Positions 27,981-38,200 of a stretch of DNA of 64,000 bases are shown piece after piece. A model generated the notes under the pieces. That model saw nothing but the letters and a program-made list of their open reading frames with translations. It was not told the DNA's origin and ran no database searches. Position 1 is the first letter of the stretch. Each line of letters begins with the position of its first letter. The position numbers and the translations under genes are program-made. This DNA is from Lachnospiraceae bacterium (GTDB lineage: Bacteria; Bacillota; Clostridia; Lachnospirales; Lachnospiraceae): positions 17,289 through 81,288 of the forward strand of contig JAUNCZ010000005.1 of NCBI GenBank assembly GCA_030526405.1. The letters are read 5' to 3'.

Positions 27981-30116
27981 ATGGTAAAAAACAAAAAGAA
28001 AAAGCTGTCCGGCAGCCGGTTGAAAGCAATGAAAAGGCGGCGCTGGCAGAGGATGCTTGAAGTAAAAATTAATAATACCATGGGCAGAAAGCTGGTAGGA
28101 CTATTCTCATTAGTCATACTGGCTTTAGTCGGTTTAGCCATTCGTATCACATGGATCAATGTGAATGACGGAAAGCAGTATGAGAGGATCGTTCTGAACC
28201 AGAATCAGCAGCAGTATGAGAGCAGGACCATTCCTTTTAAGAGAGGCGACATCAGGGACAGGAACGGCACCATTCTGGCCACCAGTGACAAGGTGTACAA
28301 TCTGATCCTGGACTGTCATGTGGTAAATACAGAATTTAAGGATGAAGATGGCAACATTGTCAACAGCTATGTGGATCCCACAGTGAGCACCCTTGTGGAG
28401 CTGTTTGGTCTGGATGAGGGGGAGATCCGTGGTCTCCTTTCTGATGAAAAGACAATGGACAGTCCCTATGTGGTGCTGGTGGAAAATATGTCCATCTTCC
28501 AGAAACAGAAATTTGAAGCCTATACAGATACCTCCAGCGAGGAAAATGAAGGGCTGACTGATGCAGAAAAAAAACGGAGAAAGAATATCAAGGGTGTCTG
28601 GTTTGAGGAGGATTATCTGAGGGTATATCCCATGAATTCTCTTGCCTGTGACATCATTGGATTTTCCGATTCAGATAATCAGGCCAACTACGGGATCGAG
28701 GGATACTACTGTGATACCCTCAACGGAACCAATGGCCGACAGTATGGTTATTTTAACGACGATGCAGATGTGGAGCAGACGATTATTGATCCTGTGGCAG
28801 GAAAAAATGTCATCTCCACCATTGATGTGAACATCCAGCAGATCATCCGCTCTGCAATGGAGAAGTTCATTCAGAAGTACAGCAATGGCCCCCGTGGTGA
28901 GAAGGCTGCGGAGAATATCGGTATCATTGTCATGGATCCGGATACGGGTGAGATCCTGGGAATGGATTCCAGCCAGTGGTACGATCTGAATAATCCGAGA
29001 CTCTATACAAAGGAAGAGTTTCAGCAGATGCCGGATGAGCAGTATGAGCAGATAAAGGATGAACTTCCGGAAATGTGGAAGAATTTCTGCGTATCCGATT
29101 CCTTTGAACCGGGTTCCACCTTTAAGCCCATCACTGTGGCAGCTGCCATGGAGATGGCGGCCGCAGACAACAGAGACAGTTATTACTGTGACGGTATTGA
29201 GCAGATCAAGAATGCCACACTGCACTGCATTGCCTATCCGGGGGAGCATGGAACCATGAACCTGGAATCTGCACTGAAGGTGTCCTGCAATGACACACTG
29301 ATGCAGGTGGGAGCGCGACTGGGTGTTGCCGGAATCCTGAAATATCAGGAGCTGTTTAATTTTGGTATGAAAACGGGAATTGATCTTCCGGGAGAGAACT
29401 CCGGAGTCCTTCACACGGAGGAAGGAATGGGAGAGGTGGAACTGGCCACCACCTCCTTTGGGCAGGGATTTACCTGTACCATGATTCAGGAGGCAGCAGC
29501 ATTTTCAGCTGTTGTGAACGGAGGCTATTATTATAAGCCCCATGTGGTCAGTGCTATTACAGACAGCAGCGGAGCTGTAACAGAGCATGTGGATTCTGTG
29601 GTGGAGCGCCAGGTGGTTTCCACAGCAGTGAGCAACCAGGTCAGAGAATGGCTGGGTGAGGTTATGGAACCGGGCGGCTCCGGTGAGACTGCCAATGTCC
29701 CGGGATACAGCCTTGGAGGAAAAACAGGAACTGCCCAGAAGGTGGATCCTGACACAAAGGCCTACGGGGATGATTATGTTGTTTCCTTTATTGGATGCGC
29801 CCCCCTTGAGAAACCGGAGGTGGTGGTGTACGTTGTGGTTGACACACCCAATGCGGAGGATCAGGGAAGCAGCATCTACGCCCAGGAGATCACAAGGGAG
29901 ATCTTTATCGAGCTTCTTCCTTATCTGAATATCTTCTCGGGAGATCCCGCTGCCACAGAGGCATATATTGCACAGCTTAAGGCGGCAGAGCAGAGCGATG
30001 GGGCACAGCAGGCCGATGGGGCAGAACAGGCTGAGGCAGCAGAACAGAGCAATGCGGCACAGCAGGCTGTGCCTGAGACAGCAGATTCAGAGGCTTTGGC
30101 TGTTCCGGAATCCTGA
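27981..30116 (+). CDS. ftsI: Septal penicillin-binding protein (FtsI/SpoVD class B transpeptidase)
   Basis: Cross-links septal peptidoglycan. About 711 residues: a highly basic N-terminus, one span (about 37-57), a dimerisation or pedestal domain, then the transpeptidase with STFK (Ser about 378), SCN (about 434) and KTGT (about 579). No PASTA repeats, so FtsI/PBP2-like rather than typical SpoVD. The last 40 residues are an Ala/Gln/Glu/Ser low-complexity tail. Start is uncertain: ATG 27981 is chosen, but TTG 27972 is in frame just after the ftsL stop, and neither has a clear ribosome site, suggesting translational coupling to ftsL. Confidence 0.92.
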   Translation: MVKNKKKKLSGSRLKAMKRRRWQRMLEVKINNTMGRKLVGLFSLVILALVGLAIRITWINVNDGKQYERIVLNQNQQQYESRTIPFKRGDIRDRNGTILATSDKVYNLILDCHVVNTEFKDEDGNIVNSYVDPTVSTLVELFGLDEGEIRGLLSDEKTMDSPYVVLVENMSIFQKQKFEAYTDTSSEENEGLTDAEKKRRKNIKGVWFEEDYLRVYPMNSLACDIIGFSDSDNQANYGIEGYYCDTLNGTNGRQYGYFNDDADVEQTIIDPVAGKNVISTIDVNIQQIIRSAMEKFIQKYSNGPRGEKAAENIGIIVMDPDTGEILGMDSSQWYDLNNPRLYTKEEFQQMPDEQYEQIKDELPEMWKNFCVSDSFEPGSTFKPITVAAAMEMAAADNRDSYYCDGIEQIKNATLHCIAYPGEHGTMNLESALKVSCNDTLMQVGARLGVAGILKYQELFNFGMKTGIDLPGENSGVLHTEEGMGEVELATTSFGQGFTCTMIQEAAAFSAVVNGGYYYKPHVVSAITDSSGAVTEHVDSVVERQVVSTAVSNQVREWLGEVMEPGGSGETANVPGYSLGGKTGTAQKVDPDTKAYGDDYVVSFIGCAPLEKPEVVVYVVVDTPNAEDQGSSIYAQEITREIFIELLPYLNIFSGDPAATEAYIAQLKAAEQSDGAQQADGAEQAEAAEQSNAAQQAVPETADSEALAVPES

Positions 30117-30180
30117 ACAGCTGAACCTGTTACAGATCAAAAAACAGAAAAGAAAGACTGCTTCCTTTGGGGAGGCGGGA

Positions 30181-31149
30181 ATGAGGTATAGTATGAATTG
30201 GTATATGGTATTGGCCCTTGGGGCAGCATTTGCAATCACTCTGGCACTGGGACCGGTGATCATCCCGTTCCTGCGCAGATTAAAATTTGGACAGACTGAG
30301 AGAGCGGAGGGTGTACAGTCCCATCTTCTGAAGGCGGGTACCCCCACCATGGGTGGTCTCATGTTCCTGGTGGCGATTCTGGTGGTTTCTGTTCCGCTGG
30401 CCTTCTTCTATCCGAACATTATTCCGATCCTGATCCTTACCATCGGATTTGGCGTGGTGGGTTATCTGGATGACTATCTGAAGGTTGTGAAGAAGAATTC
30501 AGACGGTCTGCTGGCATGGCAGAAGCTGGGACTTCAGTTTGTAATCACCTGTCTGTTTGTATTCTGGCTGAAGACCTATACGGATGTTTCGATGGCAATG
30601 ATTCTTCCATTTACAGGAGGAAAAACCATTGATATTGGAATTCTGGCAATTCCGTTCCTGTTTATCGTTGTACTGGCAACTGTAAACGGAGTAAACTTTA
30701 CAGACGGTGTGGATGGTCTTGCATCCTCTGTTACTGTGGTTGTGGCATTTTTCTTTGTGATTGCTTCTGTAAGAGCAGGAGCAGGCATTGAGGCGGTGGC
30801 ATTTGCAGTAATGGGTGGTCTTATGGGCTTCCTCTGCTACAATGCATTTCCTGCAAAGATCTTCATGGGTGATACAGGATCCCTGGCCCTGGGCGGATTT
30901 GTGGCAGCAGCAGCCTACATGCTGAACATGCCGCTGTTTATTCCGATCATCGGAGTGATCTATGCTGCAGAGCTGCTTTCTGTGGTTCTTCAGGTGAGCT
31001 ATTTTAAACTGACACACGGAAAACGAATCTTTAAGATGACTCCGATTCATCATCATTTTGAGCTGAGTGACTGGTCTGAGACAAGAATCGTTACCGTATT
31101 CACTATTGTAACAATTCTCTGCTGTGTTGTTGCCTATGCCGCAATGTAA
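30181..31149 (+). CDS. mraY: Phospho-N-acetylmuramoyl-pentapeptide transferase
   Basis: Membrane enzyme making lipid I from UDP-MurNAc-pentapeptide and undecaprenyl phosphate. About 322 residues with some ten spans. Signature segments are KAGTPTMGG, GYLDDYLK (the Asp pair), NFTDGVDGLA (catalytic NxxDGxxGL) and the late MTPIHHHFE histidine motif. The ATG follows GGGGAGG by about 5 bases. An upstream in-frame extension to 29968 runs through the PBP tail in another frame and is not real. murD starts 51 bases on. Confidence 0.95.
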   Translation: MRYSMNWYMVLALGAAFAITLALGPVIIPFLRRLKFGQTERAEGVQSHLLKAGTPTMGGLMFLVAILVVSVPLAFFYPNIIPILILTIGFGVVGYLDDYLKVVKKNSDGLLAWQKLGLQFVITCLFVFWLKTYTDVSMAMILPFTGGKTIDIGILAIPFLFIVVLATVNGVNFTDGVDGLASSVTVVVAFFFVIASVRAGAGIEAVAFAVMGGLMGFLCYNAFPAKIFMGDTGSLALGGFVAAAAYMLNMPLFIPIIGVIYAAELLSVVLQVSYFKLTHGKRIFKMTPIHHHFELSDWSETRIVTVFTIVTILCCVVAYAAM

Positions 31150-31200
31150 GAGCAGAGTACTGATATTTGGATGAATTGAAATTTAGGAGGAGAATAAAAC

Positions 31201-32559
31201 ATGGAATGGGCAGGTAAGAAGGTCCTGGTTTTCGGATCCGGAAAGAGCGGAATCGGTGCAGCTGCACTGCTTTCAAAGCTTGGAGCAGAGCCGGTGATCT
31301 ATGACGGCAATGAGAAACTGAATCCGGCTGCTATTCTTGAGAAGCTGGAGAATAAAGATACAAAGATTATTCTGGGAGAATTTCCGGAGGAGGAGCTGGC
31401 AGGGCTGGAGCTTGTGATCATGAGCCCGGGTGTTCCCTGTGACCTTCCTGTTGTGGATCGCTTCAGAGCAGCAGGACTGCCGATCTGGGGTGAGGTGGAA
31501 CTGGCCTACCAGATTGGAAAGGGAAGAGTTCTGGCAATTACAGGAACAAATGGAAAAACAACCACAACTTCCCTTCTGGGAGAGATCATGAAGGACTATT
31601 GTCCGGAGGTGTATGTGGTGGGAAATATCGGAAATCCCTACACAGATGCGGCACCGCTGATGACAGAGCAGGCAGTAACTGTGGCAGAGATCTCCAGCTT
31701 CCAGCTGGAAACAACAGAGAGCTTTCATCCGGAGGCATCCTGCATCACCAATATTACAGAGGATCATCTGAACAGACATCATACCATGGAGGAGTACATC
31801 CGCGTGAAGGAGCTGATTACAGCAAACCAGACAGAGGAGGATGTATGTGTCCTGAATTATGAGGATCCTGTTCTTCGGGAGTTTGGCAGGGACCTTCGTC
31901 CAAAGGTGGTTTATTTCTCCAGTCTTCGTGCTCTGGATCAGGGTATCTATTATCAGAACGGAGAAATCTGTATCGCAGATGGAGAGAAAACAGAGGTGCT
32001 GGTGAAGACAGACGATCTGCAGCTTCTGGGACTCCATAATTATGAAAATATCATGTGTGCGGCGGCTATGGCTCTTCATGCAGGGGTGCCGAAGGAAAGT
32101 GTTGTAAAAACCATCTGCGGCTTCAAGGGCGTTGCTCACCGTATTGAATATGTGGGAGAGAAGAAGGGCGTTAAATACTACAACGATTCCAAGGGTACAA
32201 ACCCGGATGCAGCCATTAAGGGAATTCAGGCTATGAACCGTCCTACTCTTCTGATCGGCGGAGGCTACGACAAGCAGTCCACCTATGAAGAGTGGATCAA
32301 TGCCTTTGACGGAAAGGTACGCTATCTGGTGCTGATTGGTCAGACCAGAGAGAAGATTGCCGAGGCAGCTCTTGGCTGCGGCTTCCCGAAGGAGAAGATC
32401 CTGTTCTGTGAGAACCTTGAGGAAGCAGTACGCTCCTGTGCAGAGCTGGCTGTGGAGGGAGATGCAGTGCTCCTTTCTCCTGCCTGTGCAAGCTGGGGTC
32501 AGTTTGATAACTACGAGCAGAGAGGCGATATGTTCCGGGAGTATGTCCGTGGACTGTAA
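31201..32559 (+). CDS. murD: UDP-N-acetylmuramoylalanine-D-glutamate ligase
   Basis: Adds D-glutamate to UDP-MurNAc-L-Ala with ATP. 452 residues in three Mur-ligase domains: an N-terminal Rossmann-like domain (FGSGKSGIGAA), central ATPase with GTNGKTT (about 115-121), EISSFQLE and NITEDHLNRH, and a C-terminal domain with NDSKGTNPDA and LSPACASWGQFD. AGGAGGAG lies before the ATG. ftsW and murG, which often follow murD in Firmicutes, are absent; ftsQ begins 22 bases later. Confidence 0.96.
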   Translation: MEWAGKKVLVFGSGKSGIGAAALLSKLGAEPVIYDGNEKLNPAAILEKLENKDTKIILGEFPEEELAGLELVIMSPGVPCDLPVVDRFRAAGLPIWGEVELAYQIGKGRVLAITGTNGKTTTTSLLGEIMKDYCPEVYVVGNIGNPYTDAAPLMTEQAVTVAEISSFQLETTESFHPEASCITNITEDHLNRHHTMEEYIRVKELITANQTEEDVCVLNYEDPVLREFGRDLRPKVVYFSSLRALDQGIYYQNGEICIADGEKTEVLVKTDDLQLLGLHNYENIMCAAAMALHAGVPKESVVKTICGFKGVAHRIEYVGEKKGVKYYNDSKGTNPDAAIKGIQAMNRPTLLIGGGYDKQSTYEEWINAFDGKVRYLVLIGQTREKIAEAALGCGFPKEKILFCENLEEAVRSCAELAVEGDAVLLSPACASWGQFDNYEQRGDMFREYVRGL

Positions 32560-32581
32560 TGGCTCAGGCTGAGGAAAAACC

Positions 32582-33493
32582 ATGAAAAAGAAACCAGTCA
32601 GTAAAAAAAAGAAGGCTGCGGGAAAGAAAAAAAGATCCAGTGCTGTCTCAAGACGAAGGAGAAAGCTGATTCTGGAGATGCTTGGAACTGTTTTTATTCT
32701 GGCAGCGCTGTTCTGGGGATTATTCTATATCAACTCCGTAGAGGTTGTGGGAAACAGCGGGAAAAACTACAGAGATCAGGAAATTGAGGAGATGACTCTT
32801 CCGGAATTCTGGAACAGAAACTCAGTTCTTCTTCGAATCTTCCGGCATAAGGTGGATCTGGAGGATGTACGCTTTATGGACAGCGTAGAGGTGGAGTTTG
32901 TCAGCCGCAATGCCATCCGACTTCATGTAAATGAAAAAAAGCCGGTGGGCTTTGTACGGATGAATGACAGGGACTTCTATTTTGACCATGAGGGAGTGGT
33001 TCTGGAAATCATGTCTGCTGAGGAAACCGTGCTTTTGAAGCAGCAGGCTGCAGATTCTGCACAGAAACAGCAGACTGAAACAGTTCCGGAGACGGAGGAG
33101 GAAAAATCCACTGAGGTGGTTCAGGAGTTTAATCCCACCCTTGCGGATGTGCCTATGATCACAGGACTGGATGTTTCCGAGGTGCAGGCAGGAGACCAGC
33201 TGCCGTTGAATGATACGGGATTTTTTAATACCATTCAGTTCCTGACGAAGATGATCGATAAATACGGAATACAGCCGGATTATGTGGAGATCACAGAGAA
33301 TGCAAAGGGGAAGAAGGAAATGACCCTTTACTACGGAGCTGTGCGGGCGGCTCTGGGAACAGACAGGGATCTGGAGGAGAAGGTTACAAGGCTGGCGGCA
33401 ATTCTTCCGAAGCTGTCAGGCCGTTCGGGAGTTCTTCATCTGGAGGAGTTTTCCGGAGATACCATCAACCTTGTTTTCAGTGAGAACCAGTAG
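32582..33493 (+). CDS. ftsQ: Cell division protein FtsQ/DivIB
   Basis: A bitopic divisome protein that stabilises FtsL. 303 residues: a Lys/Arg-rich cytoplasmic tail (1-33, with long lysine runs), one span (about 36-54), a POTRA-like domain starting INSVEVVGNSG, a beta domain with a family-typical VNEKKPVGFV segment, and a C-terminal beta region. Between about 150 and 190 there is an Ala/Gln/Glu-rich loop (QQAADSAQKQQTE...) not usual in the family. It is the last dcw gene before the ftsZ promoter region. Confidence 0.9.
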   Translation: MKKKPVSKKKKAAGKKKRSSAVSRRRRKLILEMLGTVFILAALFWGLFYINSVEVVGNSGKNYRDQEIEEMTLPEFWNRNSVLLRIFRHKVDLEDVRFMDSVEVEFVSRNAIRLHVNEKKPVGFVRMNDRDFYFDHEGVVLEIMSAEETVLLKQQAADSAQKQQTETVPETEEEKSTEVVQEFNPTLADVPMITGLDVSEVQAGDQLPLNDTGFFNTIQFLTKMIDKYGIQPDYVEITENAKGKKEMTLYYGAVRAALGTDRDLEEKVTRLAAILPKLSGRSGVLHLEEFSGDTINLVFSENQ

Positions 33494-33501
33494 AGATTTA
33501 A

Positions 33502-33734
33502 ATCAAGGGCTCCATGCGCTCATCTGTGCAAGCACAATCGCGCCTGTAACCCTTGCTGCGTGAACTGTTCCAGTTCATCCGCGCTCAAGATCATTCGCAA
33601 TTCCCGTGCTGACGCACTGAGCCGTCTGCTGACGCAGACCGAATTGCTCATGAAAGAGCGCTCCCTGCATCAAGGGCTCCATGCGCTCATCTGTGCAAGC
33701 ACAATCGCGCCTGTAACCCTTGCTGCGTGAACTG
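33502..33734. repeat. Structured intergenic repeat, locus 2 (A-B-A)
   Basis: Two identical 66-base A modules (33502-33567 and 33669-33734) flank one B module. Each A folds as CAAGGG/CCCTTG, GCGC/GCGC and TGTG-CAAG-CACA. The B module has GCAATTC (33597-33603) pairing with GAATTGC (33641-33647) around GTCTGC-tgac-GCAGAC (33624-33639), enclosed by GCGCTC/GAGCGC. Compared with locus 1 the stems differ in bases but keep pairing, while the loops (CAAG, GTCTGC) stay fixed. It lies between ftsQ and the ftsZ promoter, and covers most of the 360-base gap there. Confidence 0.8.
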
Positions 33735-33748
33735 GAAGAAAAAAATTG

Positions 33749-33777
33749 TTGCTAAAACCCGTGATTCGGGCTATCAT
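33749..33777 (+). promoter_or_regulatory. Promoter of ftsZ
   Basis: TTGCTA at 33749-33754, 17-bp spacer, TATCAT at 33772-33777, directly after the second A repeat. The TTG start codon of ftsZ is about 70 bases downstream. Confidence 0.5.
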
Positions 33778-33853
33778 AACTATAAGTGTTTACAATGGGG
33801 GAACAAAAAAACACGTTATACCAGTAGTTGTTTTTACATAAGGAGGAATCATT

Positions 33854-35005
33854 TTGTTAGAGATTATGACAAATGAGGCAGAGTCTTCTGCAAGAATCAT
33901 CGTTGTTGGTGTTGGTGGCGCTGGCAACAATGCTGTTAATAGAATGGTGGAAGAGACAATCGGTGGCGTTGAGTTCATCGGTGTTAATACAGATAAACAG
34001 GCCCTGGCTATGAGCAAGGCACCAACAATCCTTCAGATTGGCGAGAAGATCACAAAGGGTCTTGGAGCCGGAGCAAAACCTGAGGTTGGCCAGAAGGCAG
34101 CTGAGGAGAGCATCGATGAGCTGAGAGCTCTGATGGAGGGTGCTGACATGGTATTCGTTACCTGTGGTATGGGTGGCGGAACCGGTACAGGTGCTGCACC
34201 TGTAGTTGCAGGTCTTGCAAAAGAGATGGGCATCCTGACTGTAGGTGTTGTTACAAAGCCTTTCCGTTTCGAGGCAAGAGCCCGTATGTCCAATGCCATG
34301 ACAGGAATCGAGAAGCTGAAAGAGAATGTGGATACTCTGATCGTGATCCCCAATGATAAGCTTCTGGAGATCGTTGACCGCAGAACCACAATGCCTGAGG
34401 CTCTGAAGAAAGCTGATGAGGTTCTTCAGCAGGCAGTACAGGGAATCACTGATCTGATCAACCTGCCGGCACTGATTAACCTTGACTTTGCAGATGTTCA
34501 GACTGTAATGACTGATAAGGGAATTGCTCATATCGGTATTGGTGAGGCTAAGGGTGATGATAAAGCGCTGGAGGCAGTACAGCAGGCAGTATTCAGCCCG
34601 CTGCTTGAGACCACTATTGCAGGTGCAAGCCATGTGATCATCAACATCTCCGGTGATATCAGCCTGATGGATGCCAATGATGCAGCTACCTATGTACAGA
34701 ACCTGGCAGGTGAGGATACCAACATTATCTTCGGTGCTATGTACGATGAGACAATTCCGGATTATGCCCGTATCACTGTTATTGCAACCGGTCTTGAGGA
34801 TGCTTCTGAGCCTGTTGCTGTACAGCCAAAGAAGGAGAAGGCTCCTGTAGTGAACAAGATGCCTGCATACCAGATGCCAAAGACACAGCCGGCACCTGCT
34901 CCTGCATACAAACCTGCATACCAGATGCCAAAGGCAGCACCTGTAAGCAGCAATGTACAGAAAAAAGATATCCAGATTCCGGATTTTCTTAAACCAAGAA
35001 AATAA
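33854..35005 (+). CDS. ftsZ: Cell division GTPase FtsZ
   Basis: Tubulin homologue forming the Z ring at midcell. 383 residues. The nucleotide-binding start [15 protein letters not shown], the tubulin signature GGGTGTG (about 105-111) and the T7-loop [11 protein letters not shown] are present. A Pro/Ala linker with two PAYQMPK units leads to the C-terminal peptide DIQIPDFLK, which recruits FtsA, SepF and EzrA-type partners; note that ftsA is absent here. It starts with TTG, 6 bases after AGGAGGA, a poor start codon compensated by a strong site. It has its own promoter and terminator. Confidence 0.97.
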   Translation: MLEIMTNEAESSARIIVVGVGGAGNNAVNRMVEETIGGVEFIGVNTDKQALAMSKAPTILQIGEKITKGLGAGAKPEVGQKAAEESIDELRALMEGADMVFVTCGMGGGTGTGAAPVVAGLAKEMGILTVGVVTKPFRFEARARMSNAMTGIEKLKENVDTLIVIPNDKLLEIVDRRTTMPEALKKADEVLQQAVQGITDLINLPALINLDFADVQTVMTDKGIAHIGIGEAKGDDKALEAVQQAVFSPLLETTIAGASHVIINISGDISLMDANDAATYVQNLAGEDTNIIFGAMYDETIPDYARITVIATGLEDASEPVAVQPKKEKAPVVNKMPAYQMPKTQPAPAPAYKPAYQMPKAAPVSSNVQKKDIQIPDFLKPRK

Positions 35006-35015
35006 GAACCAGTAA

Positions 35016-35046
35016 CAAAAACTCCGCAGTTGTTGCGGAGTTTTTG
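35016..35046 (+). terminator. Terminator after ftsZ
   Basis: CAAAAACTCCGCA pairs with TGCGGAGTTTTTG over a 5-base loop: a perfect 13-bp stem with its own T tract, active in either direction. Confidence 0.9.
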
Positions 35047-35082
35047 TTGTGTTAGAAGGGAAAAACCAATAAAGAAAAGTTC

Positions 35083-35111
35083 TTGACAGTTCACAGTAAT
35101 AATGTTACAGT
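35083..35111 (+). promoter_or_regulatory. Promoter of rpoB-rpoC
   Basis: TTGACA at 35083-35088, 17-bp spacer, TACAGT at 35106-35111. The leader to the rpoB ATG is about 125 bases and holds CTGTA/TACAG complementarity (near 35145 and 35190), but I see no known r-protein leader in it. Confidence 0.6.
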
Positions 35112-35241
35112 AAAAAATGCACTATTATGGCAAGATATGCCCACCTGTAAAAATCTTTCTTTTATAGAAATGCTACAAAAGTAGGTGTACAGGAGAGCAT
35201 CATCATAATAAATATTTATAAATACAAGGGGTGAAACGTCA

Positions 35242-38200
35242 ATGGAGAAGAACAGAATACGTCCGATTGCCACCGGAAGAAGTATGCGAATGAGTTACCA
35301 GAGACAGAAAGAAGTTCTGGAAATGCCCAACCTGATCGAGGTTCAGAAAGACTCCTATGAGTGGTTCCTCAGAGAGGGACTGAAGGAAGTTTTTGCTGAC
35401 ATTTCTCCGATCGAGGATTACAGCGGAAAGCTCAGTCTGGAATTCGTAGACTTTACTCTGTGTGAAGACGACGTGAAATATTCCATCGAAGAATGCAAAC
35501 AGCGTGATGCTACTTTTGCAGCACCGCTGAAAGTTAAAGTACGCCTGTACAATAAAGAAAAAGATGAGATCAGCGAGCATGAGATCTTCATGGGAGATCT
35601 TCCGCTGATGACTGCAACCGGAACATTCGTAATCAACGGTGCAGAGCGAGTAATCGTAAGCCAGTTAGTTCGTTCTCCTGGCATTTACTATGCAATTGCT
35701 CACGATAAGATCGGTAAAACACTGTACTCCTGTACAGTAATCCCTAACCGTGGAGCATGGCTGGAGTATGAGACTGACTCCAATGATGTATTCTATGTTC
35801 GTGTAGACAGAACAAGAAAAGTTCCGATCACTGTTCTGCTTCGTGCCCTGGGTCTGGGAAGCAATGCTGAGATCGTTGAGCTCTTCGGTGAGGAGCCAAA
35901 GATCCTTGCAAGCTTTGCTAAAGACGTTTCCACCAATTATCAGGAAGGTCTTCTGGAGCTGTACAAAAAGATCCGTCCGGGCGAGCCTCTGGCAGTGGAA
36001 AGTGCAGAGAGCCTGATCAATGCAATGTTCTTTGATGCCCGTCGTTACGATCTGGCAAAAGTAGGCCGTTATAAATTCAATAAGAAATTAGCGTTCCGCA
36101 ACCGTCTCCGCGGACAGGTTCTGGCTGAGGATGCTGTGAGCCCTGTTACCGGTGAGATCGTTGCTGAGGCTGGTACTACTCTTACAAGAGAGATTGCTGA
36201 GAATATTCAGTACGCAGCTGTACCACATGTATGGATCCGTGTTGAGGAGCAGGAGAGACCTGTGAAGGTTCTTTCCAACATGATGGTAGACATTACCAGA
36301 TGGATGGATGTGGATCCTGCTGAACTGGGTATTACAGAGGAAGTTTACTACCCTGTACTGGAGCAGATCCTTGAGGAGTACACAGATCTTGAGGAGCAGA
36401 AAGAGGCAGTTCGTGCCCGCATCACAGATCTGATTCCAAAACATATCACAAAAGAGGATATCTTTGCATCTGTAAACTACAACATGCATCTTGAGTATGG
36501 CATCGGCACCAGCGATGACATCGACCACCTGGGCAACCGTCGTATCCGTGCGGTAGGCGAGCTGCTTCAGAATCAGTACAGAATCGGTCTTTCCCGTCTG
36601 GAGAGAGTGGTTCGTGAGAGAATGACAACTCAGGACATGGATACTATTTCTCCACAGTCCCTGATCAATATCAAACCTGTAACTGCAGCAGTAAAAGAGT
36701 TCTTCGGATCTTCCCAGCTGTCTCAGTTCATGGATCAGAACAACCCACTTGGTGAGCTGACTCATAAGAGACGTCTCTCCGCTCTGGGACCTGGCGGTCT
36801 GTCCCGTGACCGTGCCGGATTCGAGGTTCGAGATGTACACTACTCCCACTACGGAAGAATGTGTCCAATCGAGACCCCTGAGGGACCAAACATCGGTCTG
36901 ATCAACTCTCTGGCATCCTACGCAAGAATCAACGGCTACGGTTTCGTTGAGGCTCCTTATCGTAAGATCGATAAAACTGATCCAAAGAATCCTCGTGTAA
37001 CAGATGAAGTTGTTTATATGACAGCTGACGAGGAGGATAACTACCACGTAGCACAGGCGAATGAGCCTCTGGATGAGAACGGATACTTTATCCGTAAGAA
37101 CGTATCCGGACGTTACCGTGAGGAGACTCAGGAGTACGAGCGTCACATGTTCGATTACATGGATGTATCTCCAAAGATGGTATTCTCTGTGGCTACAGCC
37201 CTGATTCCATTCCTTCAGAACGATGATGCGAACCGTGCGCTGATGGGATCCAACATGCAGCGTCAGGCCGTTCCGCTTCTGTTCACAGAGGCTCCTGTAG
37301 TAGGAACCGGTATGGAGGCAAAAGCAGCAGTAGACTCCGGTGTCTGCGTTGTTGCTAAAAAATCCGGAACCATTACCTTTGCGTCTTCCAAAGAGATTCG
37401 CATGAACAATGATGACGGAACAAAAGATGTTTACAATCTGACTAAATTTATGCGAAGCAACCAGAGCAACTGCTACAACCAGCGTCCGATCGTGGTAAAA
37501 GGTGACCATGTAGAGGCAGGTTCTGTAATTGCAGACGGTCCATCCACATCCAAAGGTGAGCTGGCACTTGGAAAGAACCCACTGATCGGATTCATGACAT
37601 GGGAAGGCTACAACTACGAGGATGCGGTTCTGCTTAGCGAGCGTCTTGTACAGGATGATATCTATACATCCATCCATATCGAGGAGTACGAGGCAGAGGC
37701 ACGTGATACAAAACTGGGACCAGAGGAGATCACAAAGGATGTTCCTGGTGTTGGTGATGATGCACTGAAGGATCTGGATGAGAGAGGAATCATCCGCATC
37801 GGTGCTGAGGTTCGTGCCGGAGATATCCTTGTTGGTAAGGTTACTCCAAAGGGAGAGACAGAGCTGACAGCAGAGGAGAGACTGCTTCGCGCCATCTTCG
37901 GTGAGAAGGCACGTGAGGTTCGTGATACATCTCTGAAGGTACCGCACGGTGAGTACGGTATCGTAGTAGATGCCAAGGTATTTACCCGTGAGAACGGCGA
38001 TGAGCTTTCTCCAGGAGTAAACCAGGCAGTTCGTATCTACATTGCACAGAAGAGAAAAATCTCCGTAGGAGATAAGATGGCTGGTCGTCACGGAAACAAG
38101 GGTGTCGTTTCCCGCGTTCTTCCTGTTGAGGATATGCCATTCCTGCCAAACGGCCGTCCGCTGGATATCGTGCTGAACCCACTGGGTGTACCTTCACGAA

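Noticed and set aside
29968..30180. N-terminal extension of mraY
   Set aside because: It translates the PBP tail repeats in another frame; the true start at 30181 has a ribosome site and begins like the family.
31273..32583. 436-residue ORF antisense to murD
   Set aside because: Cys/Leu/His-rich shadow frame; murD is certain on the plus strand.
33502..33734. CRISPR array
   Set aside because: Only two 66-base copies with a structured spacer and no cas genes; the A-B-A hairpin element explains it better.
36088..38091. 667-residue ORF antisense to rpoB
   Set aside because: A mirror of a highly conserved gene with biased codons; Cys/His/Leu-rich shadow composition and no ribosome site.
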